This document shows, piece by piece, positions 24,805 through 32,957 of a stretch of 64,000 nucleotides of DNA (position 1 is the stretch's first letter; every line of letters begins with the position of its first letter). The notes beneath the pieces are model-generated. The model was not told where the DNA came from, did not search any database, and saw only the letters and a program-made list of their open reading frames with translations. The stretch is from contig NZ_BMHT01000008.1 in NCBI RefSeq assembly GCF_014641455.1, positions 186,001 through 250,000 on the forward strand, read 5' to 3'. The position numbers and the translations under genes were made by a program. This DNA comes from Hymenobacter cavernae. GTDB lineage: Bacteria; Bacteroidota; Bacteroidia; Cytophagales; Hymenobacteraceae.

Positions 24805-25497
24805 ATGAAGAAGGAAGACATCCACCTGGAAGACTGGAAGCGAATTATTATGGGCAGTGCGCCCGGCGAGTTCATGCTCGAAATTGCCATCCGGACGCTC
24901 ATTATCTACCTCATTCTGCTGATTGTGATGCGCCTGCTGGGCAAGCGCATGGGGGCCCAGCTCACGATTACGGAAATGGCCGTGATGCTGACCCTAGGTG
25001 CCATCGTGGCGGTGCCGATGCAGGTACCGGAGCGCGGCCTGCTGCCGGCCGTGGTGCTGCTGCTCACGGTGCTGGCCCTGCAACGGGGCGTCAACTGGCT
25101 GGCCCTGAAAAACCGCAGGTCGGAAGTGGTGCTGCAAGGCGATGTGAGCCTGCTGGTGAAAGACGGCGTGTTGCAAAACCACGAAATGAAGAAGACCGGC
25201 CTTTCGCACGAGCAGGTGTTTGCGCGGCTCCGCTCCAACAATATCCAGCACCTAGGTTCCCTGAAGCGGGTTTACTTAGAAGCGGGTGGCTTTTTCAGCA
25301 TCTACAAGTTTCCGAAAGCCCGCCCCGGCCTGAGCGTGCTGCCGCTCAAGGATAAAAAGCTGCACGATGCCGAGCACCGCGCCGATGGTCTGAGCGCTTG
25401 CCTGAACTGCGCCACCGTGCTCAAGCTGCCTACCCCCGATGCTAGCTGCCCCAACTGCGGCCATAAAGAATGGTCCTACGCCGTGCAGGAGGACTAG
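24805..25497 (+). CDS. DUF421 (YetF-type) membrane protein with C-terminal zinc ribbon
   Basis: The 230-residue protein has three N-terminal membrane helices (residues ~25-95, including RLLGKRMGAQLTITEMAVML), then the soluble DUF421 (PF04239) domain with QGDVSLLVKDGVLQ and EQVFARLRSNNIQHLG. After the family domain ends, a tail carries CLNC and CPNC separated by about 15 residues, a probable zinc ribbon, which the ordinary family lacks. A paralogue with the same layout follows 58 bp downstream, and the two are probably co-transcribed. The function of the family is poorly known (membrane/spore envelope roles in Bacillus). Confidence 0.85.
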   Translation: MKKEDIHLEDWKRIIMGSAPGEFMLEIAIRTLIIYLILLIVMRLLGKRMGAQLTITEMAVMLTLGAIVAVPMQVPERGLLPAVVLLLTVLALQRGVNWLALKNRRSEVVLQGDVSLLVKDGVLQNHEMKKTGLSHEQVFARLRSNNIQHLGSLKRVYLEAGGFFSIYKFPKARPGLSVLPLKDKKLHDAEHRADGLSACLNCATVLKLPTPDASCPNCGHKEWSYAVQED

Positions 25498-25555
25498 CCG
25501 CTAAGGTTAGCCTTGTTTCAAAAAACCTTCATAGTCAACAGATAACACCATCAGC

Positions 25556-26260
25556 ATGAAGCCTGAAGAGATTCACTTAACCGATTATATGCGCATCATT
25601 CTGGGGCAGGTGCCCTGGAGTTTTCTGATAGAGGTGATCATCCGCGCTACTTTTCTGTACGGGCTCATCATTTTTTCCATGCGCCTGATGGGTAAGCGCA
25701 TGTCGGCCGGGCTCAGCCGCAACGAGCTAGCTACTATTTCCTCCATTGCGGCCGCTATCGGTGTACCGATTCAGGCGCCCGACCGCGGCTTGTTGCCCGC
25801 CGTAATTATTGCCGCCGTGATTGTCATTGTGCAGCGCATCGTGTTTCGCATCTCCTACGCCGACAAGAAGTTTGAGAAAGCCTCGCAGGGCGACATCGGC
25901 ATCATGGTGGAAGATGGCTGCCTGCGCTACGAGGACATGTCGCTTTCGGTGCTGCCGAAGGAGCGCATCTTCTCCGAGCTGCGCAACAGAGGCTACGACA
26001 ACCTAGGGGAGATCAAGCGGATGTACATGGAAGCCAGCGGCGCGTTCACGATTCTGAAACAAGAGCCGCCTCAGCCCGGCCTCACGCTGCTGCCGGAGTG
26101 GGACAAAGAATTTCGAGACGACCAAAAGAAAGTGCCGGGCCTTTTTGCCTGCGAGCAATGCGGCAACGTGAGCAAGCAACCGAAACGGCCGTGCCCCCGC
26201 TGCGGCTGCGATGAGTGGTGCGACGCGGTTATTTCCAGCGAAGAAGTAGTGGCGGCATAA
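25556..26260 (+). CDS. DUF421 membrane protein with C-terminal zinc ribbon, second copy
   Basis: A 234-residue paralogue of the preceding protein with the same order: three membrane helices (including MRLMGKRMSAGLSRNELA), the DUF421 soluble domain with QGDIGIMVEDGCLRYEDM, and a C-terminal ribbon CEQC...CPRCGC. It even begins with the same kind of sequence (MKPEEIHLTDYMRIILG versus MKKEDIHLEDWKRIIMG), which argues for tandem duplication followed by marked divergence. The two may form a heteromer. It is followed by an inverted repeat at about 26262-26330 that separates it from a convergent gene. Confidence 0.85.
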   Translation: MKPEEIHLTDYMRIILGQVPWSFLIEVIIRATFLYGLIIFSMRLMGKRMSAGLSRNELATISSIAAAIGVPIQAPDRGLLPAVIIAAVIVIVQRIVFRISYADKKFEKASQGDIGIMVEDGCLRYEDMSLSVLPKERIFSELRNRGYDNLGEIKRMYMEASGAFTILKQEPPQPGLTLLPEWDKEFRDDQKKVPGLFACEQCGNVSKQPKRPCPRCGCDEWCDAVISSEEVVAA

Positions 26261-26261
26261 C

Positions 26262-26330
26262 CTAGGTCCGTAGCGCGAACCGAAGGAAGGCGTCAGCCAA
26301 GCCTGAGCTTCGCGCTACGGACCTAGGCCT
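26262..26330. repeat. Inverted repeat flanked by CCTAGG palindromes
   Basis: ACCTAGGTCCGTAGCGCGAA faces TTCGCGCTACGGACCTAGG across about 30 bp, so two copies of the CCTAGG palindrome sit symmetrically in the arms of a GTAGCGCG-type hairpin between convergent genes. Confidence 0.8.
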
Positions 26331-26997
26331 CAGCGGGCAAAGCCGCTGCGCGCGTCAGCAGCTGGTCGCGGTGAGTGGCGCCGTTGTGCAAATCAGCAAA
26401 GGAAAGCTGCCGTGTTTGCCCGTCCGTTAAGTGGATGATGACAGCGGCGTTGTCGGCTGGTTCGATGCGAGCTACCTCGTGCCAACGATAGGCAAAGGGC
26501 TTTCCAAGCAAGGTAAGCCGGCCGCTAAATCCCTCTTCGTGCAGGTGCAGGTAGCGCCGGTCCAGTATGCGCGCAATGCCGAACGCCATCAGGATGTACC
26601 AGACTGCCAGCACCCAATACAGCCACGGCAGCAGGTGAAAACGGTGCACACCGGAAACTGCTTCGGCTTCGTGGTGGCGGTGCCAGATGTGGTAGCCTTC
26701 CAGCGCCAGAATGCCCGCCGCGGCTATTTCCAGCCACGCGACCCGTTCGTGGTGCAGGGGCCCATGACCTAGGTGGCGCAGTTCGCGCACCATCAGCACC
26801 AGGTAAGCCGCCCCGATGGCAAACTCAAGCCACACCAGCGCCGATAGTGACTCAGAACTCGTGAAAGCGCCCAGCGCACTCACCAGCAAAACGGCTGCTG
26901 GGGCTAAGTGCGACAAAGCCTTGCCCCGCGTGCGCTGGGTGTGGCGGCGATGATACAGTGTAATAGGCTCAGTGCCAGCAGAAGCAGCGGTTTTCAT
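26323..26997 (-). CDS. Membrane protein of unknown function
   Basis: The 224-residue product has five hydrophobic segments (including LAPAAVLLVSALGAF, LVWLEFAIGAAYLVLMV and LYWVLAVWYILMAFGIARIL) and a C-terminal soluble part of about 60 residues beginning HLHEEGFSGRLTLLG that resembles a PH-like beta domain. It is rich in histidine around residues 105-140 (HLGHGPLHHERV, HIWHRHHEAEA), possibly a metal-binding patch. No family is recognised. The ATG at 26997 is preferred to an in-frame ATG at 27090. Confidence 0.65.
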   Translation of the reverse strand: MKTAASAGTEPITLYHRRHTQRTRGKALSHLAPAAVLLVSALGAFTSSESLSALVWLEFAIGAAYLVLMVRELRHLGHGPLHHERVAWLEIAAAGILALEGYHIWHRHHEAEAVSGVHRFHLLPWLYWVLAVWYILMAFGIARILDRRYLHLHEEGFSGRLTLLGKPFAYRWHEVARIEPADNAAVIIHLTDGQTRQLSFADLHNGATHRDQLLTRAAALPAEA

Positions 26998-27182
26998 AGT
27001 AGGAAGCACGGCATTTTTTGCCAGCCAGACAAGCACGGGCGAATACTTCTCCAAGGGACCTAGGTTAGCCTGTTTTTTCGGCCGCCACAAGCTCGTCGGT
27101 AGCTAACGAAAACCTAAACCGTACTAATTCAGTTAGGGAAACTACGCTGTCGAGTTTGCAGCTGTTTTTAGTTTCCTACTAC

Positions 27183-29033
27183 ATGCCACCCGCTTCCACT
27201 CACCTAGCCTCCACCTCTACTTCTTCCGTCTCTTCCGAAGCGCAGCCGCAAGCCGGCATGGGCGCTATTCCGCACGAAAAAGGCACCACTTTCCGCGTCT
27301 GGGCACCCCACGCCGACGCCGTGGCCGTTGTAGGTCCCTTCAACGACTGGAACCCTAAATTTCACCCCCTAACCCACGAAGCCGACGGTTACTGGGCCGC
27401 CGATTTTCCGGATTTGCCGGTGGGCACCGAGTACAAATTCTGGCTGCGCAACGGCAAGAACGAACTCACCCGCAACGACCCCTACGCCCGCGAAGTGACC
27501 CACTCGGCCGGCAGCTCCATCGTGCCCGATATCAGCTTCGATTGGGAAGACGACCACTTCGAGATGCCGGCCTGGAACACGCTCGTCATTTATGAGCTGC
27601 ACGTCGGCACCTTCAACCGCCACTCGCCCGACGAGCCCGGCACGTTTTACGATGTGATTGAGAAGCTGCCGTACCTGCAAGGGCTAGGTATCAATGCTGT
27701 CGAGATTATGCCCGCCACGGAATTTCCCGGCAGCCTTTCCTGGGGCTACAATCCGGCGCATCCGTTCGCTATCGAAACGGCGTATGGCGGGCCGCAAGCT
27801 TTCAAAGAGCTGGTGAAGCAGGCGCACCGCTATGGCATTGCCGTGATTCTGGACGTGGTGTACAACCACTTCGGCCCCGGCGACCTGGACCTTTGGCAGT
27901 TCGATGGCTGGGCCGAAAACGACGGCGGCGGCATCTACTTTTACAACGACTGGCGGGCCGAAACGCCCTGGGGCCACAACCGCCCCGACTACGGCAACCC
28001 CGCCGTGCGCAATTACATTCGCGACAATGCCCTGATGTGGCTCGAAGATTACCACGTTGATGGGCTGCGCTGCGACTCCATCTCGCACATCCGCAACGTG
28101 AACGGCAGCAACGACCCCACCGCCGACCTGCCCGAAGGCTGGAGTCTGATGAAATGGGTGAACGAGGAAATTCAGGCCCGCACCCCTTGGAAAATCACCA
28201 TTGCCGAAGATTTGCAAGGCAACGAATATATCACCCGCCCCACCGATCAGGACGGTGAAGGATTTGCTACCCAGTGGGATGCGGCGTTTGTGAACATCAT
28301 CCGCGAAGCGCTGGTGACGCCCAGCGACACCGACCGCTCGATGGCCGCTGTGGCCAACATCATCGGCACAACGTACAACGGCGATGCTTTCCAGCGCGTG
28401 ATCTACACCGAGTCGCACGACGAGGTGGCCAACGGCAAGTCTCGGGTGCCGGAGGAAATTATGCCCGGCGCCGCCGCCAGCTGGTACCCCAAAAAACGCG
28501 CGACCCTAGGTGCCGCCATCGTCTTCACCGCGCCTGGCATTCCGATGATCTTCCAGGGCCAGCCAACCCTGGCCGACGGCTACTTCTCCGACGATCAGCC
28601 GCTGGACTGGTCGCGCCACGAGCAAATGGCCGGCCTCGTGCAGCTCTACCGCGACCTGATTCGGCTGCGGCGCAATGCGGATGGCCATACCCGCGGCCTC
28701 ACGGGTCAGCACACGGAAGTTTTCCACGTCAACGACGAAGACAAAATCCTAGCTTTTGCGCGCTGGGCTGATGAAGCCGGCGGTCCCAACGACACGACTA
28801 TCATCCTGGCCAACTTCGCCGACCAAACCCGCGAAGCCTACACCATCGGCCTGCCCGCGCCCGGCCGCTGGACGGTGCGCTTCAACAGCGACTGGCAAGG
28901 CTACGACCACGAGTTCGGCAACTTCGAAAGCTTCGGCACCGACGCCGAGGAAGGCGAATACGACGGCAAGCCCTGGCACGGCACCTTCGGCCTGGCGCCC
29001 TATTCTGTACTGATTATTTCGCAGGAGGCGTAA
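27183..29033 (+). CDS. GH13 alpha-glucan branching-type enzyme
   Basis: The 616-residue protein has an N-terminal CBM48-like domain (GTTFRVWAPHADAVAVVGPF, residues ~30-120) and a GH13 barrel with the regions DVVYNHFGPGD, DGLRCDSI (nucleophile Asp near 297), TIAEDLQG (acid/base Glu near 342) and TESHDEVAN (Asp near 412). The layout fits 1,4-alpha-glucan branching enzyme or malto-oligosyltrehalose trehalohydrolase-like proteins; the next gene, glycogen synthase, favours a branching role in glycogen synthesis. An in-frame TTG at 27156 would add nine residues. A strong terminator follows at 29050. Confidence 0.85.
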   Translation: MPPASTHLASTSTSSVSSEAQPQAGMGAIPHEKGTTFRVWAPHADAVAVVGPFNDWNPKFHPLTHEADGYWAADFPDLPVGTEYKFWLRNGKNELTRNDPYAREVTHSAGSSIVPDISFDWEDDHFEMPAWNTLVIYELHVGTFNRHSPDEPGTFYDVIEKLPYLQGLGINAVEIMPATEFPGSLSWGYNPAHPFAIETAYGGPQAFKELVKQAHRYGIAVILDVVYNHFGPGDLDLWQFDGWAENDGGGIYFYNDWRAETPWGHNRPDYGNPAVRNYIRDNALMWLEDYHVDGLRCDSISHIRNVNGSNDPTADLPEGWSLMKWVNEEIQARTPWKITIAEDLQGNEYITRPTDQDGEGFATQWDAAFVNIIREALVTPSDTDRSMAAVANIIGTTYNGDAFQRVIYTESHDEVANGKSRVPEEIMPGAAASWYPKKRATLGAAIVFTAPGIPMIFQGQPTLADGYFSDDQPLDWSRHEQMAGLVQLYRDLIRLRRNADGHTRGLTGQHTEVFHVNDEDKILAFARWADEAGGPNDTTIILANFADQTREAYTIGLPAPGRWTVRFNSDWQGYDHEFGNFESFGTDAEEGEYDGKPWHGTFGLAPYSVLIISQEA

Positions 29034-29385
29034 ACTTAGGTTTCGCAACAAACGGCCTCGCTGCTGTCCTCACCCGGATAGCGCCGAGGCCGTTTTCTTT
29101 TGCCGGAAAGCAGGCGGCACCTAGTCGGGCACCTAGGGCATCGGACCGGCAGGCGGCCATTTTCGCAGCTTTTTCGGCGTGAATAGTTTAGCCCGAACGA
29201 ACAACTTTTCCGTAGGCGCTTAAGATTGCTGGTGCTTGGGTATCAGGGTATAGCTGCTTATGCCTTGCCGCAAACGGTTGCACCGGGCCCACACGCCAGC
29301 TAGTCTATGTGAAAGAATTCCGTAAAACCTCTTACGTTGCTAACCCAACGGTCTAGTTGGCTCCTCTCCTACCATACCCTCTCGT
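29034..29385. other. Gene-free region between branching enzyme and glycogen synthase
   Basis: These 352 bp contain the terminator at 29050-29096 and one CCTAGG at about 29132, and nothing else I can identify. The terminator implies that glycogen synthase has its own promoter within the remaining ~290 bp. Confidence 0.6.
29050..29096 (+). terminator. Intrinsic terminator
   Basis: AAACGGCCTCG pairs with CGAGGCCGTTT around a 24-nt loop, followed by TTTCTTTT, just after the branching enzyme stop. Confidence 0.8.
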
Positions 29386-31224
29386 ATGCAACCACCTGCC
29401 TCTGCCCCCGAAATTGTTGCCCCCGACGCGCTGCTTGTGGAAGTAGCCTGGGAAGTTTGTAATCAGGTCGGCGGTATCTACACCGTCATTCGCTCCAAAG
29501 TACCTGCTACCGTGCAGGGGTGGGATGAGCGCTACTGCTTGCTAGGCCCCTACTTTTCGCAGCAAGCTCAGGGCGAATTCGAAGCCTTCGACGACTACCA
29601 GCTGCAAACGCTCACCGACCCCTTCGCCAATGCCGTGCGGCAGATGCGGCAGATGGGCTACGACGTGTGCATCGGCACTTGGCTGATTACGGGGCGGCCG
29701 CGCGTGGTGCTCATCAACCCCTTCCAGGCGTACGGGCAGCTAGGTCAGATCAAAACCGAACTCTGGCTGCGGCACGGCATCCCGACCCCCGACAACGACG
29801 ATCTGCTGCACCAGGTCGAAGCCTTCGGGCACCTGGTCAAGATATTCATGAAGGTCCTGACCGACGAGGTGGTGCCGCCGCAGCGCGTCATTGCGCACTT
29901 CCATGAGTGGATGACGGGCGTCGCCATTCCGGACATGCGCCGCGAGCAGATTCCGGCCCACATCGTTTTCACGACTCACGCCACCTTGCTAGGTCGCTAC
30001 CTGGCCATGAACGACCCCAATTTCTACGACCACCTCATGCAGGTCGATTGGGCCGCGGAGGCCGTGCATTTCAACATCGAAACAGCCGTGCGCATCGAGC
30101 GGGCCGCTGCGCACGGCTCGCATGTGTTCACCACGGTGAGCGAGCTGACGGTGCGTGAGTGCATTTACCTGCTCGACCGGATCCCGGATTGTGTGCTGCC
30201 GAACGGCCTAAACATCGAGCGGTTTGTGGCCCTGCACGAATTTCAGATTCTGCACAAGCAGTACAAGGACAAGATCCACGAGTTTGTGATGGCGCACTTC
30301 TTTCAGAGCTATTCCTTTGATCTGGACAAGACCATCTACATGTTCACGTCGGGGCGCTACGAGTACCACAACAAGGGCTTCGACCTGACCTTGGAGGCGC
30401 TGGCCCGCCTGAACTACCGCTTGCAGCAAAGTGGTCTGGAAGGCCAAGTGGTGATGTTCTTCATCACGAAGCGGCCTTACACCAGCATCAACCCATTGGT
30501 GTTGCAGAGTCGTGCCATCCTCGACGAAGTACACGACACTTGCAACGCCATTCAGAAGCAGGTGGGCGAGCGGCTAATGTACGCCGCCGCCTCCAGCACC
30601 GACCACCGCCTGCCCGACCTCGACAGCATGGTGGACGACTACTGGAAGCTGCGCTACCGCCGCCTGCTCCAAACCTGGAAAACCTCGCAACTGCCGTCCG
30701 TCATCACCCACAACCTGATCGACGATCAGAAGGACGACATTCTAAACTTCCTGCGTCGTGCCAACATGATAAACCATGAGCACGACCGGGTCAAGATTGT
30801 GTATCACCCTGATTTTGTGTCGCCTACCTCGCCGCTGTTTGGCATGGAGTACGGGCAGTTTGTGCGGGGCTGCCACCTAGGTATCTTCCCGAGCTACTAC
30901 GAGCCCTGGGGCTACACCCCACTGGAGTGCGTGGCCCGCGGCGTGCCGGCTATCACCTCCGACCTCTCCGGCTTCGGCGACTACGTGGTGCAGCACGTCA
31001 CCGACCACGAAGACAAAGGCATTTACGTGGTGCAGCGCCAGGAGAAAACCTTCGATGAAGCGGCCGAAGAGCTGACCAACATGCTCTGGAACTTTGTGCT
31101 GCTCAGCCGCCGCGAACGTATTGCCCAGCGCAACCGCGTGGAAAGCTCCTCCGAGCTGTACGACTGGAAAAACTTGCGCCAGTACTACGACCGCGCTTAT
31201 GAGCTAGCTCTGGAGCGAAGCTAA
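29386..31224 (+). CDS. GT3 family (eukaryote-type) glycogen synthase
   Basis: The 612-residue protein resembles the GT3 glycogen synthases of fungi and animals rather than the bacterial GlgA (GT5): VEVAWEVCNQVGGIYTVIRS near the start, AHFHEWMTG, FTTHATLLGRYLA, NGLNIERF, TSGRYEYHNKGFD and the C-terminal FPSYYEPWGYTPLECVARGV, with the glutamates that frame the active site. GT3 enzymes use UDP-glucose in eukaryotes and lengthen alpha-1,4-glucan. GT3 enzymes are known in Bacteroidota. It lies downstream of the branching-type enzyme, forming a small glycogen-synthesis locus, but each gene seems to be transcribed separately. Confidence 0.92.
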   Translation: MQPPASAPEIVAPDALLVEVAWEVCNQVGGIYTVIRSKVPATVQGWDERYCLLGPYFSQQAQGEFEAFDDYQLQTLTDPFANAVRQMRQMGYDVCIGTWLITGRPRVVLINPFQAYGQLGQIKTELWLRHGIPTPDNDDLLHQVEAFGHLVKIFMKVLTDEVVPPQRVIAHFHEWMTGVAIPDMRREQIPAHIVFTTHATLLGRYLAMNDPNFYDHLMQVDWAAEAVHFNIETAVRIERAAAHGSHVFTTVSELTVRECIYLLDRIPDCVLPNGLNIERFVALHEFQILHKQYKDKIHEFVMAHFFQSYSFDLDKTIYMFTSGRYEYHNKGFDLTLEALARLNYRLQQSGLEGQVVMFFITKRPYTSINPLVLQSRAILDEVHDTCNAIQKQVGERLMYAAASSTDHRLPDLDSMVDDYWKLRYRRLLQTWKTSQLPSVITHNLIDDQKDDILNFLRRANMINHEHDRVKIVYHPDFVSPTSPLFGMEYGQFVRGCHLGIFPSYYEPWGYTPLECVARGVPAITSDLSGFGDYVVQHVTDHEDKGIYVVQRQEKTFDEAAEELTNMLWNFVLLSRRERIAQRNRVESSSELYDWKNLRQYYDRAYELALERS

Positions 31225-31226
31225 AC

Positions 31227-31306
31227 TGTCATTCCGAGCAGCGCGAGGAATCTGAGTCGAGACCTAGGTTAATCAACTTAGATTCCTCACGCTACTCGGA
31301 ATGACA
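31227..31306. repeat. Hairpin repeat of the GTCATTCCGAGC type
   Basis: TGTCATTCCGAGCAGCGCGAGGAATCT faces AGATTCCTCACGCTACTCGGAATGACA, with an ACCTAGGT palindrome near the centre of the loop. It follows glycogen synthase directly and may help end its transcript. The copy at 48451-48530 is close kin. Confidence 0.85.
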
Positions 31307-31431
31307 AAACGGCGCCTGATTTAGCAGCTTTGGGGGCGCGTGACAACTACTAATTTTCACTGCGCGAAATACGGATTCTTTCTCCCGTCTAGCTTCATCT
31401 TTTCTTAATACTACTTTCCCAAGTTTACAGC

Positions 31432-32256
31432 GTGAGCGTCCGTCTAAAGCTCTCTTTGCTCCTGTTGGTTTGCGGCATCACCGCGGCGGGCGCAAGCGAG
31501 TTCTGGCTGGCACCACGCTTTTTTTTGACCCTTGGCGAACAGATTCAAGTGCCCATTCTGGTAGGCAATAATTTCACTGGTGAGCGGTGGCGTGGCAAAA
31601 ACAACCGCCTCACCCGCTTCATGCAGTACATGCCCACCGACTCCCTGGACCTACTGCCCACCACAACCCGGCGCGACACCGGCCTAGCTTCTGTGGCCTT
31701 TCGGCAGCCCGGTACGCACCTGCTGGCCCTGGCTACCAACAACGCCCTTCTCACGCTACCCCCCGATTCGTTCAATCTTTACCTAAAAGCACAAGACCTA
31801 GGTAATATCCTGTTAATCAGAAAAGAGCGAAACGAGCTTGATAAGCCAGTCCGCGAGGCATACCGCCGCTGCGCCAAGACGCTGGTGCAGGTCGGGGCCT
31901 CCACCGGGCTAGGTCAGGCGTTCAATCACGTAGCGGGCTTGCCGCTGGAGCTGGTGCCCGAGCAGAATCCGTACACGCTTCCTCTTGGTGCTTCTCTGAC
32001 GCTGCGCGTGCTGGCCGAAGGGAGGCCGGTGCCGGGGGCGCTGGTGCAGGTCTGGCACCAGGATGTGAAAAAAAATGTAGAAATAATTAGATTGCATACC
32101 AACCAAAATGGTCGTGTGCTGTTTCGATTGTCCACGCCCGGCACTTACCTAGTTAGTACCATGCGAATGACTGCATCCGCCGACCGGCAAACGGCTGACT
32201 GGCAAAGCACATGGTCGTCACTTACTTTTGGTTTTGCCAGTCGTGTTCCGCGCTGA
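31432..32256 (+). CDS. DUF4198 family secreted protein
   Basis: The 274-residue product, started by GTG, has a signal peptide (SLLLLVCGITAAGASEFWLAP) whose mature start EFWLAPRFF is typical of DUF4198 (PF10670) proteins, sometimes annotated as nickel- or metal-uptake associated. A C-terminal beta domain begins LPLGASLTLRVLAEGRPVPG and continues VQVWHQD, like a carboxypeptidase-regulatory fold. It is periplasmic or surface-exposed. There is no metal transporter beside it, so its role here is open. Confidence 0.78.
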   Translation: MSVRLKLSLLLLVCGITAAGASEFWLAPRFFLTLGEQIQVPILVGNNFTGERWRGKNNRLTRFMQYMPTDSLDLLPTTTRRDTGLASVAFRQPGTHLLALATNNALLTLPPDSFNLYLKAQDLGNILLIRKERNELDKPVREAYRRCAKTLVQVGASTGLGQAFNHVAGLPLELVPEQNPYTLPLGASLTLRVLAEGRPVPGALVQVWHQDVKKNVEIIRLHTNQNGRVLFRLSTPGTYLVSTMRMTASADRQTADWQSTWSSLTFGFASRVPR

Positions 32257-32318
32257 ACCTAGGTCTTGCCCCCGGCCTGGGTCGTCGGCAGCCCTCTGCA
32301 CCCGATTACTTTTTTTGT

Positions 32319-32326
32319 TACCTTCG
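32319..32326 (+). promoter_or_regulatory. Possible -7 box (TACCTTCG)
   Basis: One mismatch from the Bacteroidota TAnnTTTG -7 consensus, 30 bp upstream of the STAS gene ATG. No clear -33 TTG at the right distance. Confidence 0.35.
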
Positions 32327-32356
32327 CAACTCTCTTAACCACCGAATTTCGCCGGC

Positions 32357-32731
32357 ATGAAGTACTCGATTGATAAAAAGGACACTTACACCATCATCAC
32401 GATTGATGAGAAGAAGCTCGACACCACTGTTGCGCCTGATCTGAAATCGGAGTTTGTGAAGTTGAACGCCGAAGGAATCAATAATCTGATCCTGGACCTG
32501 GCTAACGTTAAGTACACGGATTCTTCGGGCCTTAGCTCCATTCTCATCGCCAACCGTTTGTGCAATTCAACGGGTGGCCTGCTGGTACTCACCGGCCTCC
32601 AAGACCACGTGATGAAGCTCATCACCATATCTAAGCTCGAATCGGTACTGCACATCCTGCCTACGGTAGAAGAAGGCATCGACCGCATTTTCCTGCACGC
32701 CATCGAGCGTGACCTCACGAGCAAGGAATAA
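32357..32731 (+). CDS. STAS-domain anti-sigma-factor antagonist-like protein
   Basis: A 124-residue single STAS domain with the phospho-acceptor loop VKYTDSSGLSSIL; Ser56 or Ser57 is the site usually phosphorylated by an anti-sigma factor kinase in SpoIIAA/RsbV-type switches. No kinase or phosphatase partner gene is nearby. It is followed by rnz, separated by an inverted repeat (32820-32905). The STAS-rnz neighbourhood is one I associate with Cytophagales, so the pairing itself may be conserved, but its meaning is unclear. Confidence 0.9.
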   Translation: MKYSIDKKDTYTIITIDEKKLDTTVAPDLKSEFVKLNAEGINNLILDLANVKYTDSSGLSSILIANRLCNSTGGLLVLTGLQDHVMKLITISKLESVLHILPTVEEGIDRIFLHAIERDLTSKE

Positions 32732-32819
32732 GGTTTTAAGAGCTGTTAGCTGTTGACTGTTCGTTGTTAGCTTCCTGGCTGGCAACCCACGGTCAGCAGC
32801 TTTTTTGTGTCGGATAGTT

Positions 32820-32905
32820 AAATGGCTGATTGTTGATTACTATATGGTTGATTAAAAATTCAACCTTCAACCATATAGTAATTAACAATCAGCCATTTAA
32901 CCATT
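32820..32905. repeat. AT-rich inverted repeat
   Basis: AAATGGCTGATTGTTGATTA...ACTATATGGTTGA faces TCAACCATATAGTAATTAAC...AATCAGCCATTT, nearly perfect 33-bp arms around a short AT-rich loop; a third partial copy (CAGTCAGCCATTTAACC) follows just before rnz. Its composition differs sharply from surrounding DNA. Confidence 0.85.
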
Positions 32906-32957
32906 CTCCTGTTTAGCCGTTCAACAGTCAGCCATTTAACCCTTTACTTATTTACTC

